From Bacillota bacterium (GTDB lineage Bacteria; Bacillota; Sulfobacillia; JAJZYS01; JAJYTV01), in assembly GCA_021799275.1 (NCBI GenBank), contig JAJZAT010000004.1, positions 1 to 64,000 of the forward strand: a DNA stretch of 64,000 nucleotides, written 5' to 3'. This document shows positions 8,277 through 16,536 of the stretch, in pieces. Both the position numbers and the translations under genes were made by a program. The number at the start of each line of letters is the position of its first letter. Position 1 is the first letter of the stretch. The notes beneath the pieces are model-generated. The model searched no databases, had not been told where the DNA came from, and worked only from the letters and a program-made list of their open reading frames with translations.

Positions 8277-9575
8277 ATGCGCAGAGTTCTCGCAGCCGCA
8301 CTCGACGAGCATGTGGGCGAGGAGGTCACGCTGCAAGGGTGGCTCAGTCAGGTGCGCCGCCTCAGGGGCGTCGCGTTCCTGATCTTGCGCGACCGCAGCG
8401 GCACGGCTCAGGTGGTGGTCCGGGACCCCGGGGAAATCGAGCGCGTTTCGGATCTGCGCCACGAGTCGGTGCTCTCGCTGACAGGCCGTGTGGCGCCGCG
8501 CGGCGACGGGCGTCCCGGCGCGGAGCTCGTGGACCCTGCCCTCGAGGTCCTCGCCGCGGCCTCGGAGCCGCCGCCCTTCGACCTCTTCCGGCCGACGCTC
8601 GAGCTGCCGCTCCCGACCCTGCTCGACTACGCGCCGCTGTCGCTGCGCCATCCGAGGCGCAGGGCGGTGTTCGAAATCGCGGCTGCCCTCGCCCACGGTT
8701 TCCGCGAGAGCCTGCGTCACCTGGAGTTCGTCGAGATCCACACGCCCAAACTGGTCGCAGCCGCCACCGAGGGCGGTGCGAACGTCTTCCCGGTCGGCTA
8801 CTTCGACCGTACCGCCTATCTGGCGCAGAGTCCGCAGTTCTACAAGCAGATGATGGTCGGCGTCTTCGAGCGGGTATTCGAGGTCGGCCCGGTGTTCCGC
8901 GCGGAGCCGCACGACACGCCACGCCACCTGAACGAGTATGTGTCGCTCGACGCGGAGTTCGGGTTCATCGACGACCACCGCACGGTGATGGTGGTGCTCC
9001 GAACGGTCATGGCGGGCATGCTCGACGCCGTGCGCGACGAAGCGGCCAGGGCTCTCGCGCTGCTGGAAGTCCCGATGCCCGCGCTCCCCGATTCCGTCCC
9101 CACGCTTCATTTCACCGAAGCGCAGCGACTGCTCCAGGAGATGCGGGGCGAACCTGGCCCCAGCGAGGACCTTGCGCCAGCAGACGAACTCGCCCTTGGC
9201 GCCTGGGCAAAGAAGGAGTTCGGCTCCGACTTCCTCTTCGTCGAAGGCTATCCCGCATCTGCGCGCCCCTTCTACACCCACCCGGATCCATCGAGGCCCG
9301 GCTACACCCTTGGCTTCGACCTCCTCTTCCGCGGCCTCGAGCTCGTCACCGGCGGCCAGCGTCTGCACCGCTACGAGGACTACCTCGCGGCGCTGCGGCA
9401 GCGCGGTCTCGACCCGGGCCCGTTCTCGGGCTACCTCCAGGCCTTCCGCTATGGCATGCCGCCGCACGGTGGCTTCGCGATCGGCCTCGAGCGCTTCGTT
9501 GGGCGCCTGATCGGCCTAAAGAACCTGCGCGAAGCCACGCTCTTCCCGCGCGATCTCAGTCGCCTCGACCCCTGA
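8277..9575 (+). CDS. aspS: Aspartyl-tRNA synthetase, archaeal type (probably non-discriminating)
   Basis: 432 residues: an N-terminal OB-fold anticodon-binding domain (about 1-110) then a class II catalytic core with motif 2 FEVGPVFRAEPHDTPRHLNEY and motif 3 GGFAIGLERFVGRL. The length and absence of the bacterial insertion (GAD) domain make it the short archaeal/eukaryal-type enzyme (AspS2) that in many species charges both tRNA-Asp and tRNA-Asn, the latter then amidated by GatCAB. Whether it is non-discriminating cannot be settled from sequence alone. ATG 8277 has GGAGG about 8 nt upstream and directly follows the T-box terminator. Confidence 0.9.
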   Translation: MRRVLAAALDEHVGEEVTLQGWLSQVRRLRGVAFLILRDRSGTAQVVVRDPGEIERVSDLRHESVLSLTGRVAPRGDGRPGAELVDPALEVLAAASEPPPFDLFRPTLELPLPTLLDYAPLSLRHPRRRAVFEIAAALAHGFRESLRHLEFVEIHTPKLVAAATEGGANVFPVGYFDRTAYLAQSPQFYKQMMVGVFERVFEVGPVFRAEPHDTPRHLNEYVSLDAEFGFIDDHRTVMVVLRTVMAGMLDAVRDEAARALALLEVPMPALPDSVPTLHFTEAQRLLQEMRGEPGPSEDLAPADELALGAWAKKEFGSDFLFVEGYPASARPFYTHPDPSRPGYTLGFDLLFRGLELVTGGQRLHRYEDYLAALRQRGLDPGPFSGYLQAFRYGMPPHGGFAIGLERFVGRLIGLKNLREATLFPRDLSRLDP

Positions 9576-9589
9576 CCCGCGCTTGCGAC

Positions 9590-9621
9590 CTGTACCTCGG
9601 TACAGGGTCTGGCCTGTACCG
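9590..9621 (+). repeat. Inverted repeat CTGTACC-TC-GGTACAG plus a third half-site
   Basis: A perfect 7+2+7 palindrome, CTGTACCTCGGTACAG, lies at 9590-9605, and another CCTGTACC half-site follows at 9612-9619. It sits in the gap before the MFS gene at 9683. It may be an operator for an unlinked regulator or the stem of a weak terminator after aspS; there is no T-run. Confidence 0.4.
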
Positions 9622-9682
9622 TCGGGCGAGGCCGCAGCCTTCGGTACCCAGTAGACTGGACCTCAGGCGAAGGAGGCGGACC

Positions 9683-10924
9683 ATGGGCACCATCCGGCGG
9701 TACAAAGGCTTCCGGTCTCTCTGGATCGGCCAGCTCTTCTCGCAGTTCGGCAACGCCGTGTTTTCGATCATGGCCTTATGGGAGATCCAGCTCCACCAGC
9801 CGCAACTGCTGGCCGTCGCGGGACTCGCCATGGTCCTGCCGTCTCTTCTGGCCGCCTTCGGCGGGGTCGTCGTCGACCGTCACCACCCGGGTCGGCTGAT
9901 GCTTTGGACCGACCTTCTGCGGGGTGTGGCGGTGGCTCTCGGTCTTGGCGCGCTGCTGATCCCGGGCAGCCTGGATACGGTCACCATCGCACTGATCGCC
10001 GTCAACAGCCTCGGCGCCGCCTTCTTCGGGCCGGCCGAGATGGTGGTGGTGCCACGACTCGTCTCGGCCCAGGACCTCGCGGGGGCCAACGGCGTCTACA
10101 ACCTGACCTACCAGCTCTCGAACGCCATCGGTGCGGCGATCGGCGGCGCCGCCATCGCCGCCATCGGCGTCATCTGGGTGTTCGGCTTCGACATGGCGTC
10201 CTTCTGGATCTCGGCCGCAGCCATTCTGCTCATGCTGCGCACGTTCACCTGGGAGCCGCCTGTGGCTCCGGCCGAACATGAGCGTGGGGAACGTTCAGGC
10301 TTCCTGACGAGCTTCGGCACGGGCTGGGCAACCTTGCGCGACCTTCCCGGCATCACCCGCATGATGCCCGTCGTCGTGCTGACGAACTTCGCCTACATGG
10401 CGGCCTTTACCATGCTGCCCTACTGGATCCACCATGAGCTGCACGCGGGGGCTGCCGCCTACGGGCTGATCGACGCCGGCTGGGCGACCGGACTCATCGT
10501 TGGCGGCGTCCTCACGTCCCGGTTCCAGCGCTGGCCCTTGCGCACCTCGAGCAGCCTGATGTTCGGTGCCCAATCCCTGCTGCTGCTCGCGTTCCCGTTC
10601 GCGACGCAAAGCTGGCTCGCTGGCGGCCTGCTGCTGGTCGCCGGCATCGGCAACGGCATCGGCAACGCCCTCATGTTCACGATGCTCCAGCAGCTGACGC
10701 CCGAGGACGTGCGCGGGCGGGCCTTCGGCCTCCTCTTCACCCTGTTCGGCATCGCCAACCCTCTCGGGTCGCTCGCGGCAGGTGTCGCGCTCGGCCACAT
10801 CCCGCTGATCGTCTCCTGGCTGGTGGCGGGCTTAACGGGGATCTGGCTCGCAGCATCGATCTGGCGCTCGGTGCCTGCGGATCTGGGCATCGCCCAGCCG
10901 GCCGGCCAACCCGAGGCCGTCTGA
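9683..10924 (+). CDS. MFS transporter, MFS_3/EntS-like efflux family
   Basis: 413 residues with about 12 predicted spans. The start FRSLWIGQLFSQFGNAVFSI is typical of the MFS_3 (enterobactin exporter EntS / macrolide efflux Mef-like) branch, and VVVDRHHPGRLMLWTD is the loop 2-3 MFS signature. PAEMVVVPRLV and ANGVYNLTYQLSNAIG match the conserved span 4-5 region. The substrate is unknown. ATG 9683 has AAGGAGG about 7 nt upstream. It follows aspS by about 107 nt that contain an inverted repeat and stands as its own unit before marR. Confidence 0.87.
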   Translation: MGTIRRYKGFRSLWIGQLFSQFGNAVFSIMALWEIQLHQPQLLAVAGLAMVLPSLLAAFGGVVVDRHHPGRLMLWTDLLRGVAVALGLGALLIPGSLDTVTIALIAVNSLGAAFFGPAEMVVVPRLVSAQDLAGANGVYNLTYQLSNAIGAAIGGAAIAAIGVIWVFGFDMASFWISAAAILLMLRTFTWEPPVAPAEHERGERSGFLTSFGTGWATLRDLPGITRMMPVVVLTNFAYMAAFTMLPYWIHHELHAGAAAYGLIDAGWATGLIVGGVLTSRFQRWPLRTSSSLMFGAQSLLLLAFPFATQSWLAGGLLLVAGIGNGIGNALMFTMLQQLTPEDVRGRAFGLLFTLFGIANPLGSLAAGVALGHIPLIVSWLVAGLTGIWLAASIWRSVPADLGIAQPAGQPEAV

Positions 10925-10961
10925 GCCCACGCTCACCGTCCTAGCCCTTCAGGTCCTGCCG

Positions 10962-10990
10962 TGCTACACTTTGTTCGCTAGCCTAGCGAA
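10962..10990 (+). promoter_or_regulatory. marR promoter with palindromic operator
   Basis: TGCTACACT at 10962-10970 is an extended -10. Immediately after it, at 10974-10990, is a perfect palindrome TTCGCTAG-C-CTAGCGAA that would cover the transcription start. A 17-bp palindrome at this place just before a marR-family gene is the usual arrangement for autorepression. Confidence 0.6.
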
Positions 10991-11018
10991 TAAAGACGAG
11001 GATCGGCGGTGAGGGCCG

Positions 11019-11471
11019 GTGCGGGAACCCGGCGGCGATCTCGCGGAACTTGACCGTACCTTCGAGGAACTGCGCCGGCGTTGGCGGGTCCGGCTGCGCC
11101 GCGCGACGCGCGAGGCGCTCGGCGACGCCGTGGGCCTGCGCGCCTTCCCTCTGCTCGAGGAGCTCGTGGAACGCGGTCCGCTTTCCCCCACGGAACTCGC
11201 GCAGCGGCTTGAACTCAGGACGAGCACCATCGCAGCCCACATCGACCGCCTGGAGGAGCTCGGCTGGGCCGAGAGGGCGGGCCAGGGCCGCAAGGGGGTG
11301 CAGGTCAGCGCCACCGCCCAGGGTGCGGCGGCGCACGGCCGCTATCTCGAACTGCGCAGGCGGATGCTCACGCAACTAGTCGCGCCCATGGGCGGCGACG
11401 ACGTCCGGGAGCTGGGCCGTCTACTGCAGGAGCTGCTGCAGGGGCTGCTGTCCGAGACGGGTGAGCGATGA
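11019..11471 (+). CDS. MarR-family transcriptional regulator
   Basis: 150 residues with the MarR winged helix: LRAFPLLEELVERGPLSPTE, then the recognition helix LAQRLELRTSTIAAHIDRLEELG and wing AERAGQGRKGVQVSATAQG. Helical ends form the dimer interface. The start is GTG 11019 with GAGGG about 5 nt upstream. Its stop overlaps the ABC exporter start (ATGA at 11468), so the two are co-transcribed and coupled; the likely role is a ligand-relieved repressor of that exporter acting through the palindrome at 10974-10990. Confidence 0.87.
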   Translation: MREPGGDLAELDRTFEELRRRWRVRLRRATREALGDAVGLRAFPLLEELVERGPLSPTELAQRLELRTSTIAAHIDRLEELGWAERAGQGRKGVQVSATAQGAAAHGRYLELRRRMLTQLVAPMGGDDVRELGRLLQELLQGLLSETGER

Positions 11472-13324
11472 GCTTCCAAGGCATGGGCGGCATGCGCGGC
11501 GTCTGGGAACAGCGGCGATCGATCGGCTACCTCGAACAGGGCGGCCGACCGACGCGCGAGACCGTAAAGAGACTCCTGGAGGTCCTGAGGCCGCACGCGC
11601 GGCGGCTGGCCGCCGCGCTCGCCCTGACCCTGCTCGGCATCGTGCTCGGCCTGGTGCCGCCTCTCCTGATGCGGCAGGTGATCGATGTGGCGATCGCGCG
11701 CAGGGACATCGGCATGCTCGTCTACCTGGCGGCGGGCCTCGTGCTGTTCCCCGCGGCCGGGGCCGTCGTTTCGGTCGGCCAGAACTACCTGAACGCGGTC
11801 GTGGCGCAGGGCGTCATCCACGATCTGCGCACGGCGATGTACGAACACGGGCAGAAGCTCGGCATGGACTTCTTCACGCACACGCCGGGCGGCGAGATCC
11901 ACTCGCGCCTCGTCAACGACCTGAACGCCGTGCAGCAGGTGCTGGGGACGATCCTCACCGGCTTCTTCGTCAACGTCATGACCATCGTGTTGACGCTGGC
12001 CCTGATGTTCACCCTCAACTGGCAGCTGTCCCTTTTGAGCATCCTCGTCCTGCCTGCGTTCGCGCTGCCGGTCCTGAGCTTCGGCCGGCGCACCTACGAC
12101 GCGATCACGCGCACGCAGGAGAGCCTGTCGCGCCTCACGGCGCACCTCGAGGAGACCTTGACGCTCTCGGGCATCGTGGTGGTGAAGAGCTTCGGCACGC
12201 GCAGACGCGAGGCAGAGCGGTTCCGGTCCCTGAGTCACGAGGTGCGGCGCAACCAGGTCGCCCAGAGCATGATCGGTCGCTGGCTCGGCTTCGTCTTCTC
12301 CACCATGTCGGCGATCGGCCCGGCCCTGCTCTACGGCTACGGCGGCTATCTCGTCATCCGCGGCGCGGTGCAGATCGGAACCATCGTCGCCTTCGCCACC
12401 TACCTCGTGCAGCTCTACAACCCCGCGTCGTCGCTCGCCGGCTCCAACACGACCCTGCTCGGCGGCCTCGCTCTCTTCGACCGCATCTTCCAGTTCCTCG
12501 ACCAGCCGATCGCGGTGCCCGACCCCGCCCGGCCTCGGGCGGTGCAGGCCGAAGCCGGTGTCACGCCGGTCGCGCTCCGCTTCGATCAGGTGCGCTTCAG
12601 CTACCGACAGGGCGAGGAAGTGCTGCACGGGCTCAGCTTCGACGCCTCAGCGGGTCAGCTCACCGCGGTCGTCGGACCGAGCGGCGCGGGCAAGAGCACC
12701 ATTCTATCGCTTGCCGCCCGCTTCTACGATCCCGACGCCGGCCAGGTGCTCCTCGCCGGCACGCCGCTCACGGAGATCGCCGAGGACGACCTCAGGCGGC
12801 TGATGTCCGTCGTGACGCAGGAGCTCTTCCTCTTCCACCAGACGCTCGAAGAGAACATCCGCTACGGGCGGCCGGACGCCAGGGCCGCGGACGTCGCGGC
12901 CGCCGTGGAGGCCGCGCAGCTCAGCGAACTCGTCGCGCAGCTGCCGGAGGGGCTCGACACCGTCGTGGGCGAACGCGGCTACCGCCTGTCGGGCGGCGAG
13001 AAGCAGCGGGTCGCGATCGCCCGCGCCATTCTGCGCAACCCGTCCCTGCTGCTCCTCGATGAAGCCACGAGTTCACTCGACAGCCACGCGGAACGCCTGA
13101 TCCAGCAGGCTCTCGCCGGCCTCTTCCAGGGGCGCACCGTGATGGCGATCGCCCACCGGCTCTCCACCATCCTGGCGGCGGACCAGATTCTCGTCGTCGA
13201 TCAGGGCCGGATCGTCGAACGGGGCCGCCACCAGGACCTCTTGGCGCGGGGCGGGCTCTACGCCCGTCTCTACCACGAGCAGTTCGATCCGGGTTTCGAC
13301 ACGGCGGGCGAACACCGGGGCTGA
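11468..13324 (+). CDS. ABC multidrug/lipid exporter, permease fused to ATPase
   Basis: 618 residues with a type IV (MsbA/BmrA-like) arrangement: six membrane spans in about residues 40-330, then a nucleotide-binding domain. Visible motifs are Walker A GPSGAGKS (about 403-410), signature LSGGEKQR (about 506-513), Walker B LLLLDEATSSLD and the switch His in MAIAHRL. It would work as a homodimer in the membrane, exporting lipids or hydrophobic drugs. It overlaps marR by the ATGA tetranucleotide, so expression should follow the MarR ligand. The family is broad, and the substrate cannot be inferred. Confidence 0.9.
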   Translation: MSFQGMGGMRGVWEQRRSIGYLEQGGRPTRETVKRLLEVLRPHARRLAAALALTLLGIVLGLVPPLLMRQVIDVAIARRDIGMLVYLAAGLVLFPAAGAVVSVGQNYLNAVVAQGVIHDLRTAMYEHGQKLGMDFFTHTPGGEIHSRLVNDLNAVQQVLGTILTGFFVNVMTIVLTLALMFTLNWQLSLLSILVLPAFALPVLSFGRRTYDAITRTQESLSRLTAHLEETLTLSGIVVVKSFGTRRREAERFRSLSHEVRRNQVAQSMIGRWLGFVFSTMSAIGPALLYGYGGYLVIRGAVQIGTIVAFATYLVQLYNPASSLAGSNTTLLGGLALFDRIFQFLDQPIAVPDPARPRAVQAEAGVTPVALRFDQVRFSYRQGEEVLHGLSFDASAGQLTAVVGPSGAGKSTILSLAARFYDPDAGQVLLAGTPLTEIAEDDLRRLMSVVTQELFLFHQTLEENIRYGRPDARAADVAAAVEAAQLSELVAQLPEGLDTVVGERGYRLSGGEKQRVAIARAILRNPSLLLLDEATSSLDSHAERLIQQALAGLFQGRTVMAIAHRLSTILAADQILVVDQGRIVERGRHQDLLARGGLYARLYHEQFDPGFDTAGEHRG

Positions 13325-13325
13325 G

Positions 13326-14258
13326 TCAGACCTCCCGCCGGAAGACGACGTGACTTGTACCCGGCCCTTCGCGGCCTGTGTGCACAGGCAGCCCCATCTC
13401 GATGCGGTCGCCGGGCACGAGGTGGAAGCCCATGGCCTGATGGAAGGCGACGGAAGCGGTGTTGACGGGCGCCGTGATGGCCGTCACGGACGTTCTCCCC
13501 GCAGCGCGCGCGGCCGCAAAGAACCTCTCGTAGAGCAGCCGGCCGATGCCGCGCCCACGTTCTGCGGGATCCACGCCCACAAAATGGATGTACGCCCGTT
13601 CGCTGTCGCCCGTCGCGAAGAAGCCGCAGAGGAAGCCGAGCAGCCTGCCCGATTCGCCGTCCTCGGCGGCGAAGCTCGCGTCGGAGAAGTATTCGAAGAA
13701 GAGCCGCGGCAGCCTGGGCGTCATGGATCGCCCACCCCACCACGCGTCCAGGACGGCGAGCACCGTATCCGCGTCCTCCCCTTGCAGCGGCCGCAGGCGC
13801 ACGCCACCGCCCTTGCGCTCCGGCTCCGCCGTTGGCTCCCCGACGACGAAGACGTAGCCGCTGGGGTCGCTGACGTGGCACTCGCGCCAACCGTGGGCGA
13901 ACTCAGTCGGAGGCAAGAGCACCTCTCCGCCGCATTGGGCGGCGCAGAGCGCGGCGTGATCAGGGCTCGGGCCGAGCAGCCGGATCTCGACGCCCGCGCC
14001 GCGAAGTCCCTCGGCGACATGGCGACCCGTGGGCATCCGGCCGTAGGTGTGGTCGGCGTGCAGCATGAGCCTGAGGCCATGGCCCGCGAAGGCGGCGAAG
14101 TCCTCGTCGCTGTACAGGCGGCGCAGCGTCAGGGTCTGCTCGTAGAAGGCCACGCTCTCGGTTACGGACCGGACCACGAGATTGAGACTAAGGCCCCGCA
14201 GGCTGCGGCCGTAAACGTCCGCGGGCTGCCAAGGCTCACCCGTGCGCAGTTTTGTCAT
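13326..14258 (-). CDS. VOC (glyoxalase-like) domain fused to GNAT acetyltransferase
   Basis: 310 residues in two parts. Residues about 25-140 resemble the vicinal-oxygen-chelate fold (LSLNLVVRSVTESVAFYEQTL, then WRECHVSDPSGYVFVVGEP). Residues about 150-310 are a GNAT N-acetyltransferase with VGVDPAERGRGIGRLLYERF, the acetyl-CoA pyrophosphate-binding RGxGIG/R motif, and ASVAFHQAMGFHLV. The VOC half may bind a small ligand or antibiotic and the GNAT half may modify it; this is inference. ATG 14258 has GGGGGAG about 9 nt upstream. It converges with the ABC exporter, the stops being 1 nt apart. Confidence 0.75.
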   Translation of the reverse strand: MTKLRTGEPWQPADVYGRSLRGLSLNLVVRSVTESVAFYEQTLTLRRLYSDEDFAAFAGHGLRLMLHADHTYGRMPTGRHVAEGLRGAGVEIRLLGPSPDHAALCAAQCGGEVLLPPTEFAHGWRECHVSDPSGYVFVVGEPTAEPERKGGGVRLRPLQGEDADTVLAVLDAWWGGRSMTPRLPRLFFEYFSDASFAAEDGESGRLLGFLCGFFATGDSERAYIHFVGVDPAERGRGIGRLLYERFFAAARAAGRTSVTAITAPVNTASVAFHQAMGFHLVPGDRIEMGLPVHTGREGPGTSHVVFRREV

Positions 14259-14369
14259 GGGACACCACTCCCCCGGGACACCCTGACGCGGGGCGCCCAG
14301 TCTTTGCGCCCAACGTAACCGAGCACCGCCCAAGGCACAAGATAGATCGGCAGGAAGTGCCGGGGAGGG

Positions 14370-14398
14370 TTGCAAGGGCAGCGGTCGCCGCATACAAT
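14370..14398 (+). promoter_or_regulatory. Sigma-A promoter of the DtxR-type regulator
   Basis: TTGCAA (14370-14375), a 17-nt spacer and TACAAT (14393-14398) form a good housekeeping promoter. The start would be near 14405, just before the palindrome at 14409. Confidence 0.6.
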
Positions 14399-14408
14399 AC
14401 AAACAAGC

Positions 14409-14428
14409 GTTTTAGACACGCTTAAAAC
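14409..14428 (+). promoter_or_regulatory. Candidate DtxR/MntR operator
   Basis: The AT-rich interrupted palindrome GTTTTA-N8-TAAAAC, overlapped by AAGCGT-N7-ACGCTT (14405-14423), lies immediately downstream of the promoter and 22 nt before the regulator start. Position, size and A/T composition suit a DtxR-family autoregulatory site; the exact consensus of this branch is unknown. Confidence 0.5.
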
Positions 14429-14449
14429 TCTTTTTAGGGGGCTGTCCAG

Positions 14450-15121
14450 ATGAGCGGGCTGGCGCGGGAGGACTACCTCGCCGACATCTACCGCCTGCAG
14501 TGCGAAAACCCGCACGACCCGGTCAGCACCGGATCCGTCGCCGATCGGCGCGGCGTCACGGCAGCCTCGGCCACCGCCATGTTCAAGCGCCTCGCCCGTG
14601 ACCACCTGATCGTCTACCGCAACTACGGCGGCGTCTCCCTGACGCCGGAAGGCCAGGATCTCGCCTTGGGGGTCCTGCGGCGGCACCGACTCGTCGAACG
14701 CTTCCTCGCGGATGTGCTCCACATCCCCTGGCAGCAGGTGGATACGTACGCCGACCAGATGGAGCACGCGCTGCCGGACGAGGTCGTGGACCGCATGGAA
14801 GTCCTGCTCGAGAATCCTTACACCTGTCCGCACGGCTATCCCATTCCAGACAAGCACGGGCACTTCGCGCAGCCCGATCTCATCCTGCTGCGCGACCTGT
14901 CCGTAGGCGAGCAGGTGCGCGTCGCCCGCGTCAACGAGCGCGTACCGGGCCTCCTGCGCTACGTCGAGGATCTGGGCCTGATGCCTGGCAGCCTGCTCCG
15001 TGTCTCCGCGCGCAACCCCGTGGACCTCAACGTGACCATCGAGACGGAAGGAAGGGCGCACATCCTGGGGCTCAGGGTCTCCGAAGCGATCTGGGTGGAG
15101 CGTTTGGAATCGAGGGGCTAG
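14450..15121 (+). CDS. DtxR/MntR-family metal-dependent repressor with FeoA-like C-terminus
   Basis: 223 residues in three parts. An N-terminal winged helix (about 1-65) has EDYLADIYRLQ and SVADRRGVTAASATAMFKRLA. A metal-binding and dimerisation domain (about 66-140) has HRLVERFLADVLHIPW and DQMEHALPDEVVDRME, with the His/Glu/Met ligands seen in DtxR/IdeR proteins. An FeoA/SH3-like domain is at the end (about 150-223). B. subtilis MntR lacks this last domain, so the gene is closer to IdeR/DtxR in layout. The neighbour is an Nramp-like transporter, so the expected role is Mn(II) or Fe(II) homeostasis. The ATG has AGGGGG about 8 nt upstream. Confidence 0.87.
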   Translation: MSGLAREDYLADIYRLQCENPHDPVSTGSVADRRGVTAASATAMFKRLARDHLIVYRNYGGVSLTPEGQDLALGVLRRHRLVERFLADVLHIPWQQVDTYADQMEHALPDEVVDRMEVLLENPYTCPHGYPIPDKHGHFAQPDLILLRDLSVGEQVRVARVNERVPGLLRYVEDLGLMPGSLLRVSARNPVDLNVTIETEGRAHILGLRVSEAIWVERLESRG

Positions 15122-15154
15122 CCGCCCTCCATCGGCCGGGGAAGGAGGCGAACC

Positions 15155-16525
15155 ATGGACGACGCCAACTGGCAGAAGGCGCCGGGCACCGGCCCGGACC
15201 ATCCCGCCATCACCCATGAGGACCTCGACCGCGCACGGGACCGGCTGGCCGTCGCCCAGGCCCGCCGGGCAGGAAGGCTCCGGGGCCTGCGGGTCTTCTG
15301 GCTTCTGCTCGGCCCGGGAATCCTCGTCTTTTTGGGCGAGAACGACGCGCCCAGCATGCTATCCTACGCCGCCACCGGCGCGCAGTTCGGCATCGGCTTC
15401 TTCCTGCCGTTCGTCCTCGTCACGTTCCTGATGGGCTTCGTCGTCCAGGAGATGACACTGCGCCTCGGCGCGGTGACGCACCGCGGCCACGCGGAACTCA
15501 TCTTCGACCGCTTCGGTCCCTTCTGGGGCTGGTTCGCCATGGGGGACCTGATGCTAGGCAACTTCCTCACGCTCGTGACCGAGTTCATCGGCATCCGGGC
15601 TGGACTCGGCTTCTTCGGGGTGCCGCCGCTCGTATCCGTGGCGGGCGCCGTCGTGATCGTGCTGCTCGTGGTCACGACCGGACGCTACTGGACCTGGGAG
15701 CGCGCGACGCTGACGCTCGCCGCCTTCAACGCCCTGTTCATCCCGGCCGCGCTGCTGAGCCACCCGCACTGGTCCGGGATCGGGCAGGCGTTCCTGCACT
15801 TCGGGCCACTCCCCGGCGGCATCTCAGGCAGCATGCTGCTCCTCCTCATGGCCGACATCGGCGCCACCGTGACGCCCTGGATGCTCTTCTTCCAGCAGAG
15901 CTCCGTCGTCGACAAGGGACTGACGCCGAAGGACATCGGCAGCGGCAGGCTCGACGCCCTTCTCGGCACCTTGCTCGCGGCGGCGTTCGGCATCGCCACG
16001 ATCATCGCCGCGTCGCCGCTCTACCTGCACGGCGTGAGCGCGAAGAGCTTCCAGGCCGCGCAGTTCGCGCAGGCCCTTGTCCCGTGGGTGGGCCACATCG
16101 GAGCGACGCTCTTCGCCCTCGGCATCTTCGAGGCAGGCATGGTGGCCGTCATCACGATCTCGACCTCCTCCGCCTATGCCTTCGGCGAGGTGCTGCACAC
16201 CGGACACAGCCTCAACCGCCCGCTGCGCGAGGCGTGGCCCTTCTATGCGATCCTGCTGGCCTCGTCCATCCTCGCGGCGCTGCTCGTGCTGCTGCCCGGA
16301 GCGCCGCTCGAGTACATCATCCTGATGGTCAACGTGATCGCGGTTCTCGCGATGCCGCCGGCGCTCGTGTTTCTGCTGCTGCTCGTGAACGACCCTGTCG
16401 TGATGGGCGAGCACCGCAACGGCATCTGGGCGAACGTCTTCGGCGGCGGCATCACCGTCTTTCTTATCGCGGTCGGACTCTTTTACGGCCTCACCACCGT
16501 CTTCCCGCACCTGATCGGCGGCTAG
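15155..16525 (+). CDS. Nramp-family divalent metal transporter, divergent subgroup
   Basis: 456 residues with about 11 predicted spans. Span 1 has GPGILVFLGENDAPS where classical MntH/Nramp has GPGxxxxxxxxDPGN, and span 6 has DIGATVTPWMLFFQQSS where MntH has the metal-selective MPH segment, so the Met thought to favour Mn(II)/Fe(II) over Ca(II)/Mg(II) is not present. It belongs to the Nramp superfamily, but substrate preference may differ. It lies 33 nt after the DtxR-type gene with GGGGAAGGAGG before the ATG, and would be regulated with it. A charged N-terminal tail of about 45 residues precedes span 1. Confidence 0.8.
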   Translation: MDDANWQKAPGTGPDHPAITHEDLDRARDRLAVAQARRAGRLRGLRVFWLLLGPGILVFLGENDAPSMLSYAATGAQFGIGFFLPFVLVTFLMGFVVQEMTLRLGAVTHRGHAELIFDRFGPFWGWFAMGDLMLGNFLTLVTEFIGIRAGLGFFGVPPLVSVAGAVVIVLLVVTTGRYWTWERATLTLAAFNALFIPAALLSHPHWSGIGQAFLHFGPLPGGISGSMLLLLMADIGATVTPWMLFFQQSSVVDKGLTPKDIGSGRLDALLGTLLAAAFGIATIIAASPLYLHGVSAKSFQAAQFAQALVPWVGHIGATLFALGIFEAGMVAVITISTSSAYAFGEVLHTGHSLNRPLREAWPFYAILLASSILAALLVLLPGAPLEYIILMVNVIAVLAMPPALVFLLLLVNDPVVMGEHRNGIWANVFGGGITVFLIAVGLFYGLTTVFPHLIGG

Positions 16526-16536
16526 GAGGGATCACC

